Origin: Acinetobacter pittii
GTDB lineage: Bacteria; Pseudomonadota; Gammaproteobacteria; Pseudomonadales; Moraxellaceae
Direction: 5' to 3'
NCBI RefSeq assembly: GCF_034067285.1
Contig: NZ_CP139286.1
Span: 2,356,001 to 2,420,000 of the forward strand
DNA length: 64,000 bases
A model generated the notes under the pieces. The model made no database searches. It saw only the letters and a program-made list of their open reading frames with translations, and was not told where the DNA came from. How positions within the stretch are numbered: the first letter of the stretch is position 1; every line of letters begins with the position of its first letter. The position numbers and the translations under genes are program-made. Positions 55,345 through 63,404 of the stretch are shown here, one piece after another.

Positions 55345-56649
55345 TTAAAGTGTTTCGTTTGTGTCCTGTATTTCTGGTGGTTCAATACCTTCCATTGCAG
55401 CAGCTACAGCTTGAGATAAGTTAGTGGGCTGGAACTCAGCAGGTGTTTCACTTAAGGGTTCTTCCGGTTCTGACTCTGGTTCCTCATGTAAACGGATATC
55501 GATCCAGCGAGAGAAAGGAATATCCATAGGGTTTTCCAGATCAGCCACAATTGCAGCCTGTTCCAGATCAAACTTACGTTTGTAGGTTTTAATGGAAATA
55601 TCACCATTCTCTAGCGTTTCATAGACAACGGCGACAACCGTATTGCCATTGGCATCTTTCGGTACTTCGACATACCAACCTTCCTGTGCAAACCCTAGTG
55701 AGCCTTTAATCAGGTAATCACCAATTCCATGCTTTTCGAAAGTAATTGGCTGTTTTTCGGCATCAGTATTCAGTTCAATATAATCACTGAATAGTTTTAC
55801 AACTGGAGACGCGGCTTTGATGAATCCTGATCCATCAACCGTGGTGTTATGTTCACCACGTAATGCATACCACTGTGAGTAAGCGCCTTGATAAGTCTTT
55901 CTTCTGAATCCGAAGTAATTAGCAGAAGTTCCGATACTAATATTTGCAGTATGCTCACTCGCATTACCAGTATTCATACCGATAATAAATTGAGCAATAT
56001 TTACAGGGTAATCGCCTGCTGCCTGAGCATTAGCCCCAACACTTTGTAAACCTATGTATGTTCCACCACTATCATTGTCTGCTAAAGGAGAAGCTGTTAA
56101 TAATTTACTTGTTGCGAAACCATTATTTAGTAAACGCTGGTAATCCCCTGAGCTAGAATCAATTAACCGCTTCCATGGTGTCCACGTTGCTAAATCTGAA
56201 GTGGATCGATACCAGATACGGCCGCTCGAAGCAGAAATATAAAGTTGATTTCGGTAAGTGTTTGATCCTGCAATACTTGTAACGATCAGAGTGCCCACTG
56301 TACTAGTTTCTGGAAAGTTTAGAGCCATGGTTGCGCTAGCGAATGTATCATTACCATAGAAACCAACTGTAGTCAGATCATTTAAATTAGTTCCACCAGC
56401 ATCCGTATTTCGAAGTGGTTTACCTAAACCAAAATCTCCCACTCTAAGAACGCGACCAATCGTATCATCTGAATAAGATGTAGTAAGTGTCCCTCCAGCT
56501 GCTGTTCCCGCTCCCTGAACTTGAGACAGCTGAGGATTTAAATTTGGAATTCCAGATGCAAAAGGCAACATAAACTGCATTTTGCCTTGTGAGGAATTAA
56601 ATGGATAAGGCCGATGATCCCAATTAAACTTGAATACTAGATTTGCCAT
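55345..56649 (-). CDS. tail fibre-like protein with pyocin-knob domain
   Basis: The product has 434 residues. The part around 115-165 (NQLYISASSGRIWYRSTSDL, then ATWTPWKRLID) and a second copy around 225-265 (HTANISIGTSANYFGFRRKT, GAYSQWYALRG) are pyocin-knob-like modules found in phage fibres and receptor-binding proteins. The C-terminal 170 residues (VKLFSDYIELNTDAEKQPI, GWYVEVPKDANGNTVVAVVY) recall phage tail fibre tips. The tail is acidic and proline-rich (EEPESEPEEPLSETP). It shares one base with the gene before it. It is oddly placed, upstream of the tail tube. Confidence 0.7.
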   Translation of the reverse strand: MANLVFKFNWDHRPYPFNSSQGKMQFMLPFASGIPNLNPQLSQVQGAGTAAGGTLTTSYSDDTIGRVLRVGDFGLGKPLRNTDAGGTNLNDLTTVGFYGNDTFASATMALNFPETSTVGTLIVTSIAGSNTYRNQLYISASSGRIWYRSTSDLATWTPWKRLIDSSSGDYQRLLNNGFATSKLLTASPLADNDSGGTYIGLQSVGANAQAAGDYPVNIAQFIIGMNTGNASEHTANISIGTSANYFGFRRKTYQGAYSQWYALRGEHNTTVDGSGFIKAASPVVKLFSDYIELNTDAEKQPITFEKHGIGDYLIKGSLGFAQEGWYVEVPKDANGNTVVAVVYETLENGDISIKTYKRKFDLEQAAIVADLENPMDIPFSRWIDIRLHEEPESEPEEPLSETPAEFQPTNLSQAVAAAMEGIEPPEIQDTNETL

Positions 56650-57002
56650 TATGCTGTTACCCCATCAACTACCTGAAAAGTCAAAGTTTCGGTGTGTTGA
56701 GTTACACCATTGACAACCCCTTTAATATCCATCTGTACCAAGCCCAATGGCCATGCACTGGTACTTGCACCTGACTTCACGTTAAGCCAGCCTTTTTGTG
56801 ATGTCTGGTTTAAAAGCGAACAAGTTAAAGTGGCCACTGCTGCACCTGTATCTAAAGCCTTAACTTGTGATGTAAAGGTATAACCTGTTAGATTAATTGC
56901 CCGACGTACATCATCGGCAGGATATTGCAGGGATTCATCCATATCAACGAGCTGCAAATTTAAGTTGAATGTGTCACCACGTTTAAAAACAAAATTGCTC
57001 AT
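56649..57002 (-). CDS. phage virion protein with beta-sandwich domain (BppU-like)
   Basis: The product has 117 residues starting MSNFVFKRGDTFNLNLQLVD, resembling the N-terminal domain of phage baseplate or neck proteins that attach fibres; strands INLTGYTFTSQVKALDTGAA and GLVQMDIKGVVNGVTQHTET follow. Its stop overlaps the fibre-like start by one base, so it is probably the adaptor for that protein. AGGA precedes the ATG. The family call is tentative. Confidence 0.55.
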   Translation of the reverse strand: MSNFVFKRGDTFNLNLQLVDMDESLQYPADDVRRAINLTGYTFTSQVKALDTGAAVATLTCSLLNQTSQKGWLNVKSGASTSAWPLGLVQMDIKGVVNGVTQHTETLTFQVVDGVTA

Positions 57003-57021
57003 AAGTGATTCCTATTGATAT

Positions 57022-57045
57022 AAAAAAAACCACCGATGAGGTGGT
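57022..57045 (-). terminator. intrinsic terminator-like hairpin
   Basis: ACCACC and GGTGGT pair around GATGA with an eight-base A-run on the left. Confidence 0.75.
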
Positions 57046-57060
57046 AGTGAATAAGACATA

Positions 57061-57085
57061 AAAAAACCTCTCAAAATGGAGGTTT
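57061..57085 (-). terminator. intrinsic terminator-like hairpin
   Basis: AAACCTC and GAGGTTT pair with a loop of eight bases, A-run on the left; 16 bases past the stop of the SH3 gene at 57101. Confidence 0.75.
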
Positions 57086-57100
57086 CATAATTCAAAATAG

Positions 57101-57622
57101 CTAATATCTAGGCTTATACCTCTTGTTTCCTCCACTTGTAATACAGTAGTGCCCACCTCTTGGACCCACGCAATAATCCACTACAGCACATGAACAATCA
57201 CTGTCGTAATAGGTTTTTTTCTGTTTTCTTTCAGTATGATGAGGATTAGATTTTAATGCCTGATAATTATTTGATGTAGTTGATCGAGACTTTTGCTTAA
57301 AACAACCATCCGTTTCACATAATAGTTTTGTTGATACCCACTGAGGTGACGAGGAACTTAATGAGATACGTACCCAGTTTCCTTTTTTCTCATAAATATC
57401 AACTTTTTCACCACGTCCAAGTTTTGCTACAACACTACCATTAGGCTTATCTCTAATATTAAGTGTATTGGTATTGATATATTTGGATTCTATAACCTCT
57501 TCAACTGAATTTTGTGCTTCCTCAGAGTTTGAATTGTTTCTTGAAGTATTGTCATTTCCAGAACTAAAAATCCCTAAAGCAAATAATCCAGCGGCACCCC
57601 AGCCTAAAGTAGATTTTTTCAT
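57101..57622 (-). CDS. SH3-domain protein with N-terminal membrane anchor (accessory gene)
   Basis: The product has 173 residues. After a hydrophobic N-terminus (GWGAAGLFALGIFSSG) and an Asn/Ser-rich linker comes a bacterial SH3 domain (NTLNIRDKPNGSVVAKLGRG, EKVDIYEKKGNWVRIS) and a C-terminal cysteine-rich segment (CSCAVVDYCVGPRGGHYC). SH3b domains bind peptide or peptidoglycan. It is likely exported. It sits inside the head-tail module but looks like a host-interaction gene rather than a structural one. Confidence 0.65.
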   Translation of the reverse strand: MKKSTLGWGAAGLFALGIFSSGNDNTSRNNSNSEEAQNSVEEVIESKYINTNTLNIRDKPNGSVVAKLGRGEKVDIYEKKGNWVRISLSSSSPQWVSTKLLCETDGCFKQKSRSTTSNNYQALKSNPHHTERKQKKTYYDSDCSCAVVDYCVGPRGGHYCITSGGNKRYKPRY

Positions 57623-57735
57623 GTTTTACCATTTGTTATAAATTTCTATTACTGTAACAGAATGTAATCACAAATGATAATATGCTAAGTCATTAAAAAT
57701 AACCAACTTCCAGTAGTTCTTTCTTGAACACAAAG

Positions 57736-57948
57736 CTAATTATCTAAATCAACACTTACTCCAGTAACAACGTTATGTTTTGTCCCACCAAGACTATGAA
57801 CGTTGGCTAAGCGTATATTCACATCAGAAACACATAGCCTATTTTCACTTTGCCATTTGCTCAGCTCTACAGACATAACATCTTCAAGATGTCGTTCCAG
57901 TTCTTGCCGTTTAATTTCGATTTCTTCTAAAGTCAGCATACATGACAT
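57736..57948 (-). CDS. small hypothetical phage protein
   Basis: The product has 70 residues, starting with a charged coiled-coil (LEEIEIKRQELERHLEDVMS) and ending with strand-rich text (VTGVSVDLDN). AGGTG precedes the ATG at 57948, two bases after the tail terminator stop. Its function is unknown; the place between tail terminator and tail tube region suggests a minor virion or assembly role. Confidence 0.5.
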   Translation of the reverse strand: MSCMLTLEEIEIKRQELERHLEDVMSVELSKWQSENRLCVSDVNIRLANVHSLGGTKHNVVTGVSVDLDN

Positions 57949-57949
57949 A

Positions 57950-58348
57950 TCAATTCACCTTGTACCCAATACTTACATTATACTGAATGAAGTCAGCGTC
58001 TTGACCGATAAAAATTGATTGTCCCTGTAAACATTCTAGATGATCGGTTGAGTAATATTCGAAATGCTGCAGTAAAGAGTCACTGAGCTCAGTTAAACCT
58101 TTCTCTCCGGTATGATGCCGAGCAAAGCATTGCACCATAATATTACCGGTACGGCGTGTACACGGATTATCAGCAATACCAGATAAATAGCTGGGTCCAC
58201 CTGTATTGGTTAAGCGACACCACAAACCTTCCTTTGGGACCTTAAAGTCTGGTGCATTTGGATACTGAATTCTGTCTTGGGCAATACCTGTAAAGCTTTG
58301 CATGCGTTCGATAATAGCTTGCCTTGTTTGCTCTAAAGTCATTGCCAT
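57950..58348 (-). CDS. tail terminator protein (lambda U-like)
   Basis: The product has 132 residues starting MAMTLEQTRQAIIERMQSFT. It contains RIQYPNAPDFKVPKEGLWCR and ends FIQYNVSIGYKVN, consistent with the phage tail terminator / DUF4128 group. ATG 58348 (or 58342) is preferred; the frame from 58444 would overlap the neighbouring gene by nearly 100 bases. It follows the HK97 gp10-like gene by one base, typical order for neck genes. Confidence 0.65.
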   Translation of the reverse strand: MAMTLEQTRQAIIERMQSFTGIAQDRIQYPNAPDFKVPKEGLWCRLTNTGGPSYLSGIADNPCTRRTGNIMVQCFARHHTGEKGLTELSDSLLQHFEYYSTDHLECLQGQSIFIGQDADFIQYNVSIGYKVN

Positions 58349-58349
58349 C

Positions 58350-58718
58350 TTAACCACCATACTTTTGAGTAATATATGTAAATGTAGTGCTATAGATACC
58401 TTGCGGCGCTTGATCTGACCAACCATTTTCCAAACGTTCGGCATAAGGCTGGTTATTTTGAATATAGATCAAATTACCCAGCTTAAACTTCACAGCTTGA
58501 ATCGCTGCATCTTGAACGGCGTTTGTTTCAGGACCTCGTACACCAAAATCACCAGATCCAATCGAAATAATATGCGATGCACGATAAGCACCTGTATCGA
58601 CTGGACTTGAAACAACCAAGGATTGCACTGTATCCATCGTGATTTTCTTTACCTGATCTTCTGCTGCTTTAGAGACATCAAGACTAAAACTAGTCGGCTT
58701 TTTCCCCTTCCACCCCAT
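58350..58718 (-). CDS. HK97 gp10-like tail completion protein
   Basis: The product has 122 residues starting MGWKGKKPTSFSLDVSKAAE. SSPVDTGAYRASHIISIG near 38 and NQPYAERLENGWSDQAPQGI near 88 are the conserved features of the HK97 gp10 / minor tail family, which join tail to head. It overlaps the zincin-like gene before it by 29 bases, with GAGG before its ATG. Confidence 0.8.
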   Translation of the reverse strand: MGWKGKKPTSFSLDVSKAAEDQVKKITMDTVQSLVVSSPVDTGAYRASHIISIGSGDFGVRGPETNAVQDAAIQAVKFKLGNLIYIQNNQPYAERLENGWSDQAPQGIYSTTFTYITQKYGG

Positions 58719-59097
58719 GCTTTACCTCACTTTCTTCATACATTTCGAAAAGGTCTTGAGCGATTGCTTGAATTGAGTAAGCTTCAAATTCTGAGCTAGG
58801 CTCTTTTTCACCCATTAGTTTTCTGATTTTTTGCCATACGTGGACAGCTTCATGCAAAAGCAGCCCATAAACTTCAATCGGTTTTCTTTCTGAGGTATCG
58901 CCAAGCTGAACAATTGCATAAGCGCCATCAAAATAGTAATCAACTTGAGCTGCTGCGCTTTCTATGGAAAGGAACTGATCAACATGATTCATGTCATCAA
59001 AAAGCAGATCCATGTGTAGCTGATTTCTAGCAAGCGTGTATTGAACATGTTGAAATGGTGAGATGCGCCATAAGGGAATGTAATCTGTACTTATCAT
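58690..59097 (-). CDS. zincin-like HExxH phage protein
   Basis: The product has 135 residues. LLHEAVHVWQKIRKLMGEK gives the zinc motif HExxH with a likely third ligand Glu in SSEFEAYSIQAIAQD about 20 residues on, a compact metallopeptidase-like arrangement. The N-terminal half is beta-rich. AGGAG precedes the ATG. It sits between accessory lipoproteins and the gp10-like gene. It may process a virion protein or act on the cell envelope; a non-catalytic fold is also possible. Confidence 0.6.
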   Translation of the reverse strand: MISTDYIPLWRISPFQHVQYTLARNQLHMDLLFDDMNHVDQFLSIESAAAQVDYYFDGAYAIVQLGDTSERKPIEVYGLLLHEAVHVWQKIRKLMGEKEPSSEFEAYSIQAIAQDLFEMYEESEVKHGVEGEKAD

Positions 59098-59121
59098 CTA
59101 AACTCCTAACTTGCTCCCATT

Positions 59122-59144
59122 AAAAAACCCACCGAAGTGGGTTT
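59122..59144 (-). terminator. intrinsic terminator-like hairpin
   Basis: AAACCCAC and GTGGGTTT pair around CGAA with an A-run on the left, between the membrane protein at 59222 and the zincin-like gene. Confidence 0.75.
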
Positions 59145-59221
59145 AAGCTTATATCCATAAATTAATACTACAATTTAGTTTCCTAATACATTTTGGTTCC
59201 GTATCCGCCTTGCTCGAAACT

Positions 59222-59689
59222 TCAATATTTAATCGATATCCATATACCGGAAACAAAACTAAATATTAGATAAATAAATGCAGCAATAATTACGGAAATA
59301 AAGACTATGATAATCCCGTCAGAAATATAATCTCTATTGGCATCATTCTCAGGATTTTCCTTGGGATTAAGTATCATTGGGGTATTTAAAGATTTTTTCG
59401 CCTCATAGAATCCCCACCCTATACCCAGCAACACAATTAGTATCGCAAAACCAACTCCAAGATCATAAATAACCTCTTCAGCAGCATATTTATCATTTGA
59501 AGCTGAAACACATTTATCAAAGTATTTTTTTTCAGTTTCAGAAAGCGTAGAGATGGCTTTTTGATCTTTAAATAGATCTTTAAAATGAATATTACATGTC
59601 TCAATAAATTCTTCTTTATCGTCAGTTCCATCGCCCTCGTAATTGCTTGTACGAGAAATATAAAGTGTGCTATGGGTAGTTGTTGTCAT
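59222..59689 (-). CDS. membrane protein, two helices (accessory gene)
   Basis: The product has 155 residues. A polar N-terminal domain with cysteines (EEFIETCNIHFKDLFKDQ, KKYFDKCVSASNDKYAAEE) is followed by two hydrophobic helices near 77-95 (LGVGFAILIVLLGIGWGFY) and 124-150 (IIIVFISVIIAAFIYLIFS). No family is recognised. It is AT-rich and the ribosome binding site is weak. Likely a moron gene with a membrane function such as exclusion. Confidence 0.5.
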   Translation of the reverse strand: MTTTTHSTLYISRTSNYEGDGTDDKEEFIETCNIHFKDLFKDQKAISTLSETEKKYFDKCVSASNDKYAAEEVIYDLGVGFAILIVLLGIGWGFYEAKKSLNTPMILNPKENPENDANRDYISDGIIIVFISVIIAAFIYLIFSFVSGIWISIKY

Positions 59690-59765
59690 AGAATTTCATT
59701 AAATTTATAAATGGATATTTTAATTAATAGAAAATTAATCAATTCAGCTATCTTTTTTCAGTAGT

Positions 59766-60362
59766 CTAACTATCTTCAAACTGAGTAATATTACATATAA
59801 AGGGCCCACCTTCATCAAACTCCTCGCCATTTAACAAGATATTAAAACTTCCACTAAAAGTACTGAGTGCTCGTACAGATCCTTTCTTCTCTTTTAATTC
59901 TAAATCACGACTTAATTTGTCTATTACAATGCTGAAGCTTGGAGAGATAAGTGAAGTAATTTCTTTACAATATTTAATAGCTTCATCTTTAGATGCTTGA
60001 TAATTTCCTGAATGTTTTGAATATACATAAAGATCTCTCCATATTTTTTCATCAAAACTCTGTGATAGATAAAAATTTAACCATTTTTTGTCATTTTTAT
60101 GCTCATAATAGTAATCTGAACTTACAGGATTAAATCTTATAGACATTGGACGACCATAAGTTGACGTCTTCATCTCGGGGTATTTTGTTTTTATTTCTTT
60201 TGCATAATTTAAAAATAAGCGAGATTTGTAATCCTTGATTTCAGAGATTTCTTTATACGCATCCGAGATATTAGTGGGAGTTAATTCTTGCTTCACTGGA
60301 TTATTAACAGATGAACAACCTGATAATAAAATTATACTCCATAGTAAAAATTTCTTATTCAT
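59766..60362 (-). CDS. phage-borne lipoprotein (accessory gene)
   Basis: The product has 198 residues with signal MNKKFLLWSIILLSGCSSVN (lipobox LSGC). The mature domain is polar, with FLNYAKEIKTKYPEMKTSTY and AIKYCKEITSLISPSFSIVI. GGAG precedes the ATG. It is AT-rich, unlike the structural genes beside it, which supports later acquisition. No family is recognised. Confidence 0.55.
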   Translation of the reverse strand: MNKKFLLWSIILLSGCSSVNNPVKQELTPTNISDAYKEISEIKDYKSRLFLNYAKEIKTKYPEMKTSTYGRPMSIRFNPVSSDYYYEHKNDKKWLNFYLSQSFDEKIWRDLYVYSKHSGNYQASKDEAIKYCKEITSLISPSFSIVIDKLSRDLELKEKKGSVRALSTFSGSFNILLNGEEFDEGGPFICNITQFEDS

Positions 60363-60403
60363 AAGAACTCCTATATTTCGAGCCTAATTATATAGAATCT
60401 TTC

Positions 60404-60772
60404 CTATATTTTCCTCAACTGGCATTTCCAAATAGTTTCTGCTGGATCCTGTTGAATATGAATAACTCTAAATGAGCCTAAGGCTGTTACCCATTCATCA
60501 TCAATCTTTGGGGCCATGGTCACTTCATTTTGAAGCACAGTTGCTTTCTTATCTGTGGCCAGTACTCCAAGCGTTTGTATTTCATATTGACTGTATGAGC
60601 CGAATAGAACGCCACGGCCAGAATAGTTTTCTTTAACTTCAACATAAGTTTCAGTCTTAGGATCCCAATTTGATTTAGTGACTCGCTCACACGTAAATGT
60701 ATGAACGGTATCCGCTAAATCTTCATTAAGTGCTTCAGCAATATCTGCCTGAATTTCGTCACGTAAGCCCAT
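60404..60772 (-). CDS. head-tail joining protein candidate
   Basis: The product has 122 residues starting MGLRDEIQADIAEALNEDLA; ATG 60772 sits on a TAATG junction with the connector gene and has AGGA upstream. Strands TFTCERVTKSNWDPKTETYV and SGRGVLFGSYSQYEIQTLGV follow. Gene order (after the gp6-like connector, before gp10 and terminator) indicates a head-closure or stopper role. Related Acinetobacter phage proteins have sometimes been mislabelled as glutamate 5-kinase, from memory. Confidence 0.6.
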   Translation of the reverse strand: MGLRDEIQADIAEALNEDLADTVHTFTCERVTKSNWDPKTETYVEVKENYSGRGVLFGSYSQYEIQTLGVLATDKKATVLQNEVTMAPKIDDEWVTALGSFRVIHIQQDPAETIWKCQLRKI

Positions 60773-61152
60773 TAGATTTTCCTGACAAAAAATACAGCTT
60801 TGCGCTTGCAATAAGGTCTGATCAAATCAAGAATGAATTGCTCGATCGCACTAAGCTTTACTGATCCATCCTGATATTCCTTTTCGGTCTCAACAGTATC
60901 GGCTTTTACTTTCTTACGCTTTAACGCTTGTTCCTGACCTTGGTATAACTCCCCTTTCATAATTCCTTTAATGATCTGATAAGAGGCAGTTTTGAGGGGT
61001 TGAGGTACTTTAGCTGCATCCTCATAATGCTTAACATTACGTGCGAACAGATATGCCTCGGCCATTTGAAGATATTGAGCTTTATCACTAGCAGATAAAG
61101 CATCAAAGCCTTCCACATGTTCAATCGCTTCTTGTTCAGTGATAAAGCTCAT
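60772..61152 (-). CDS. gp6-like head-tail connector (adaptor)
   Basis: The product has 126 residues, mainly helical: MSFITEQEAIEHVEGFDALS, KAQYLQMAEAYLFARNV and the C-terminal SAIEQFILDLIRPYCKRKAV. This is the DnaT-like / gp6-like adaptor pattern of siphophage neck genes. AAGGA precedes the ATG. It lies four bases after the HeH/LEM-type gene. Confidence 0.65.
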   Translation of the reverse strand: MSFITEQEAIEHVEGFDALSASDKAQYLQMAEAYLFARNVKHYEDAAKVPQPLKTASYQIIKGIMKGELYQGQEQALKRKKVKADTVETEKEYQDGSVKLSAIEQFILDLIRPYCKRKAVFFVRKI

Positions 61153-61155
61153 GGA

Positions 61156-61512
61156 TTATTCCTTTGGAAGAAGTGCTAACAACTCGTCTTTTTTAGCACC
61201 TGATTCAAATGCAATACCTTTTTCAGTTAATACAGCACGAAGCTCATCGACTTTTAGTCCGGCATAATTAATTGGTTGTACTTGGTCATCACCAGCGTTT
61301 TGGTTGTCTTGAGCTTGCTGGTTGTCACCTTCAGGGTTTTGTTTACCTGCTCCCAATTCAAGCTCGGCAATTCGCGCTTTCATTGCTTCAGGATTATTCT
61401 GAAAAGCAATAAATTCGCCTTTCAATGTTGCAAGCTGCTCTTCAAGCTCATTAATTTTTGCTTCTGTCATTTGTTGTCTTTCCCGTGCACGGTTAAATGA
61501 TGAAAGGCCCAT
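61156..61512 (-). CDS. HeH/LEM-domain phage protein
   Basis: The product has 118 residues. The N-terminal half is a coiled coil (MTEAKINELEEQLATLKGEF, AMKARIAELELG), then a Gln/Asn/Asp-rich linker, and the C-terminal 35 residues form a HeH/LEM or SAP-like helix-extension-helix (YAGLKVDELRAVLTEKG, KKDELLALLPKE). Such domains are common beside capsid genes; a role in head decoration or connector assembly is inferred. GGAG precedes the ATG. Confidence 0.7.
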   Translation of the reverse strand: MGLSSFNRARERQQMTEAKINELEEQLATLKGEFIAFQNNPEAMKARIAELELGAGKQNPEGDNQQAQDNQNAGDDQVQPINYAGLKVDELRAVLTEKGIAFESGAKKDELLALLPKE

Positions 61513-61524
61513 TTGTGGATCTCC

Positions 61525-61551
61525 AAAAAATAAGGCGGTCTTACCCGCCTT
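61525..61551 (-). terminator. hairpin after major capsid gene
   Basis: AAGGCGG and CCGCCTT pair around a 6-base loop, followed on the minus strand by TTATTTTTT. Confidence 0.75.
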
Positions 61552-61555
61552 TTAG

Positions 61556-62506
61556 TTATTTGATCTTGTGCTTGAATGCCACAATACGGATCTGCTTTGG
61601 ATCGTAAACACGTTCCCAGTTATCAGCTGTAGCCAGACCTGCGTTGTTAGGTGCAATACCTGTCACACCAGCCCATTTAATGCCACGAGGATGTAAGACA
61701 AAGTGACGGCGGTTAATAAGAATGTCAGTACCTGCAAGACTATCTCGGTCAGTCTCAACACCAACCGGTGCACCAATATCTTGGAAACCAATCGCGCCCT
61801 GGCCAAATAGGAATGAGGTAAATACATCACCGTCAACTGGCATACCATCATCAACAATTACACGGCGCTCCATAAAAGTTTTATAGAGCAAAACACCATC
61901 AGCATCACGCACGGTTTCAATCAAGCCTTGCTTAGATAAGGCAGCCATTGTTGCCGAATGCATTGAAATAGCCGTTAATTTATCGACTGCATCACCAAGT
62001 TTGTAAGATGCATCCACAAATGAATGCCCATCAATGACCGCAGCTGTGCCAGTTCCTGCTGAAATATCGTGAACATTGCTACCCATATTTGTAGCACTGA
62101 ATACGCCTTTTAACGTGTTCACAGTAAAGCCCTGGAATTCACGTGACCAGTAATCAGCTACAAGATCACCTACTGCGCCTAAAGGATCATCACCAGATAA
62201 TGCCTTTGCTAAATCATTGGCACCCCATGCTTTACCACGGGCATGTAAGATCGCAAGATCTTGTCCAGATGTAATGTTATTAACAGTTAAAGCGTTTTGA
62301 TCAGAAAGTACTTCAGACTCACCACTTAAGTCATCCCAGAAAGGAATATTTACAGTAGTACCGCCTTTTGTTCCAAATGCCACATCTACATCCAGATCCC
62401 CAACAATACCCGATTGCCATAAAGCAGACTTTTCGGCAGTTTTGTTTAATACGTACGGAGTGAATAACTCAGGTACGATTACATCAGCAATTTTTGTCTC
62501 AGCCAT
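61556..62506 (-). CDS. major capsid protein
   Basis: The product has 316 residues starting MAETKIADVIVPELFTPYVL, with GGTTVNIPFWDDLSGESEVL, TSGQDLAILHARGKAWGAND, VDKLTAISMHSATMAALSKQ and HPRGIKWAGVTGIAPNNAG. This is the HK97-fold coat protein of the type seen in Acinetobacter and Pseudomonas siphophages. It follows the scaffold gene by 13 bases and has a terminator-like hairpin right after its stop, which would favour high expression of a single message. Confidence 0.85.
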   Translation of the reverse strand: MAETKIADVIVPELFTPYVLNKTAEKSALWQSGIVGDLDVDVAFGTKGGTTVNIPFWDDLSGESEVLSDQNALTVNNITSGQDLAILHARGKAWGANDLAKALSGDDPLGAVGDLVADYWSREFQGFTVNTLKGVFSATNMGSNVHDISAGTGTAAVIDGHSFVDASYKLGDAVDKLTAISMHSATMAALSKQGLIETVRDADGVLLYKTFMERRVIVDDGMPVDGDVFTSFLFGQGAIGFQDIGAPVGVETDRDSLAGTDILINRRHFVLHPRGIKWAGVTGIAPNNAGLATADNWERVYDPKQIRIVAFKHKIK

Positions 62507-62519
62507 TAGGCTTTACTCC

Positions 62520-63311
62520 TTAAAGATTAATACCGTGTTTTGCCGCTAACTCTTTTGCCAGTTGCGGATTTTCATTTCGTAATTGCGCCAATTTGGTCAT
62601 GTTTACCGTGCCGTCTGCTTTCAAGATGTCAGGTTGACCTTTTGAGTTGTTACTGCCTGGTGCGCCCATACCATTTGCTTTAGGCCAGAAGTAGGACTTT
62701 TTCTCGCGTAGAGATTCGACCCACTCTTTTGGCGATAATGCTGTCTGGCCATCTTTGCCAATAATCACTTCGCCGTTTTCATCAACAGCAACTGCTTTGC
62801 CGTTTTCATCTAATGCAAACTTTGATTTAGCTAAAAACGCAATGTCTGCTGTTGCTTCAGGTAATGCTTCAAGCTCTACAGCTGCTTGAATAATTTGCCC
62901 TTGGATTACTGACTCTTTGAACTTATTTGCATAAGCTTCTGCTTTGTCAGCTCGGTCTTTTTCGGCTTTAAGTACCCGTTCATGTTCTTCACGCATCTTC
63001 TCGGTACGTTTCTGAATCACTTCGGTAATCTTGCCTTCAGCGATTAATTTAGCTTCTTCATCTTGATCGATCTGAGAAAAGACCTTTTTAACAATTTCAG
63101 GATCAATACCTTCAAATTGTTTTTGAAGTTTCTGGAGTTCTTGTTTTGCAGTCTTAGCAGCATCACGCTCGCTTTGAAGTGCTGTTTTCAAGCCCTTAGG
63201 ATCTTCATAGCCGTCTAAATCGAGGCGAAACTTCCCGCTTTCCTCGACATATAGTGCTCGGTGCTCTTCTTTGATGGCATCAAGTGAATCAACAATAAAT
63301 GGCAATGACAT
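62520..63311 (-). CDS. capsid scaffolding protein
   Basis: The product has 263 residues. It has a long charged helical central region (TALQSERDAAKTAKQELQKL, KMREEHERVLKAEKDRADKA) and a C-terminal capsid-binding tail (KADGTVNMTKLAQLRNENPQ). The N-terminal LPFIVDSLDAIKEEHRALYV is typical of phage scaffold proteins of this class. ATG 63311 has GAGAGG eight bases upstream; a TTG at 63317 is an alternative. It assists capsid assembly and is removed from the mature head. Confidence 0.85.
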   Translation of the reverse strand: MSLPFIVDSLDAIKEEHRALYVEESGKFRLDLDGYEDPKGLKTALQSERDAAKTAKQELQKLQKQFEGIDPEIVKKVFSQIDQDEEAKLIAEGKITEVIQKRTEKMREEHERVLKAEKDRADKAEAYANKFKESVIQGQIIQAAVELEALPEATADIAFLAKSKFALDENGKAVAVDENGEVIIGKDGQTALSPKEWVESLREKKSYFWPKANGMGAPGSNNSKGQPDILKADGTVNMTKLAQLRNENPQLAKELAAKHGINL

Positions 63312-63359
63312 GTTCAAACCTCTCGTTTGATTTTGGAAAAAGCCTTATCTCAAGGCATT

Positions 63360-63385
63360 AAAAAAAGCGCCCCGAAGGACGCTTT
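63360..63385 (-). terminator. hairpin after the Acb2-like gene
   Basis: AAAGCG-CC and GG-CGCTTT pair with one mismatch around CGAA, A-run on the left. It lies 20 bases past the stop at 63405. Confidence 0.7.
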
Positions 63386-63404
63386 ATTTCAATTAAATTA
63401 TTTT

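Noticed and set aside
60404..60772. Glutamate 5-kinase label for the head-tail joining protein
   Set aside because: The protein is only 122 residues, has no kinase motifs, and sits among neck genes.
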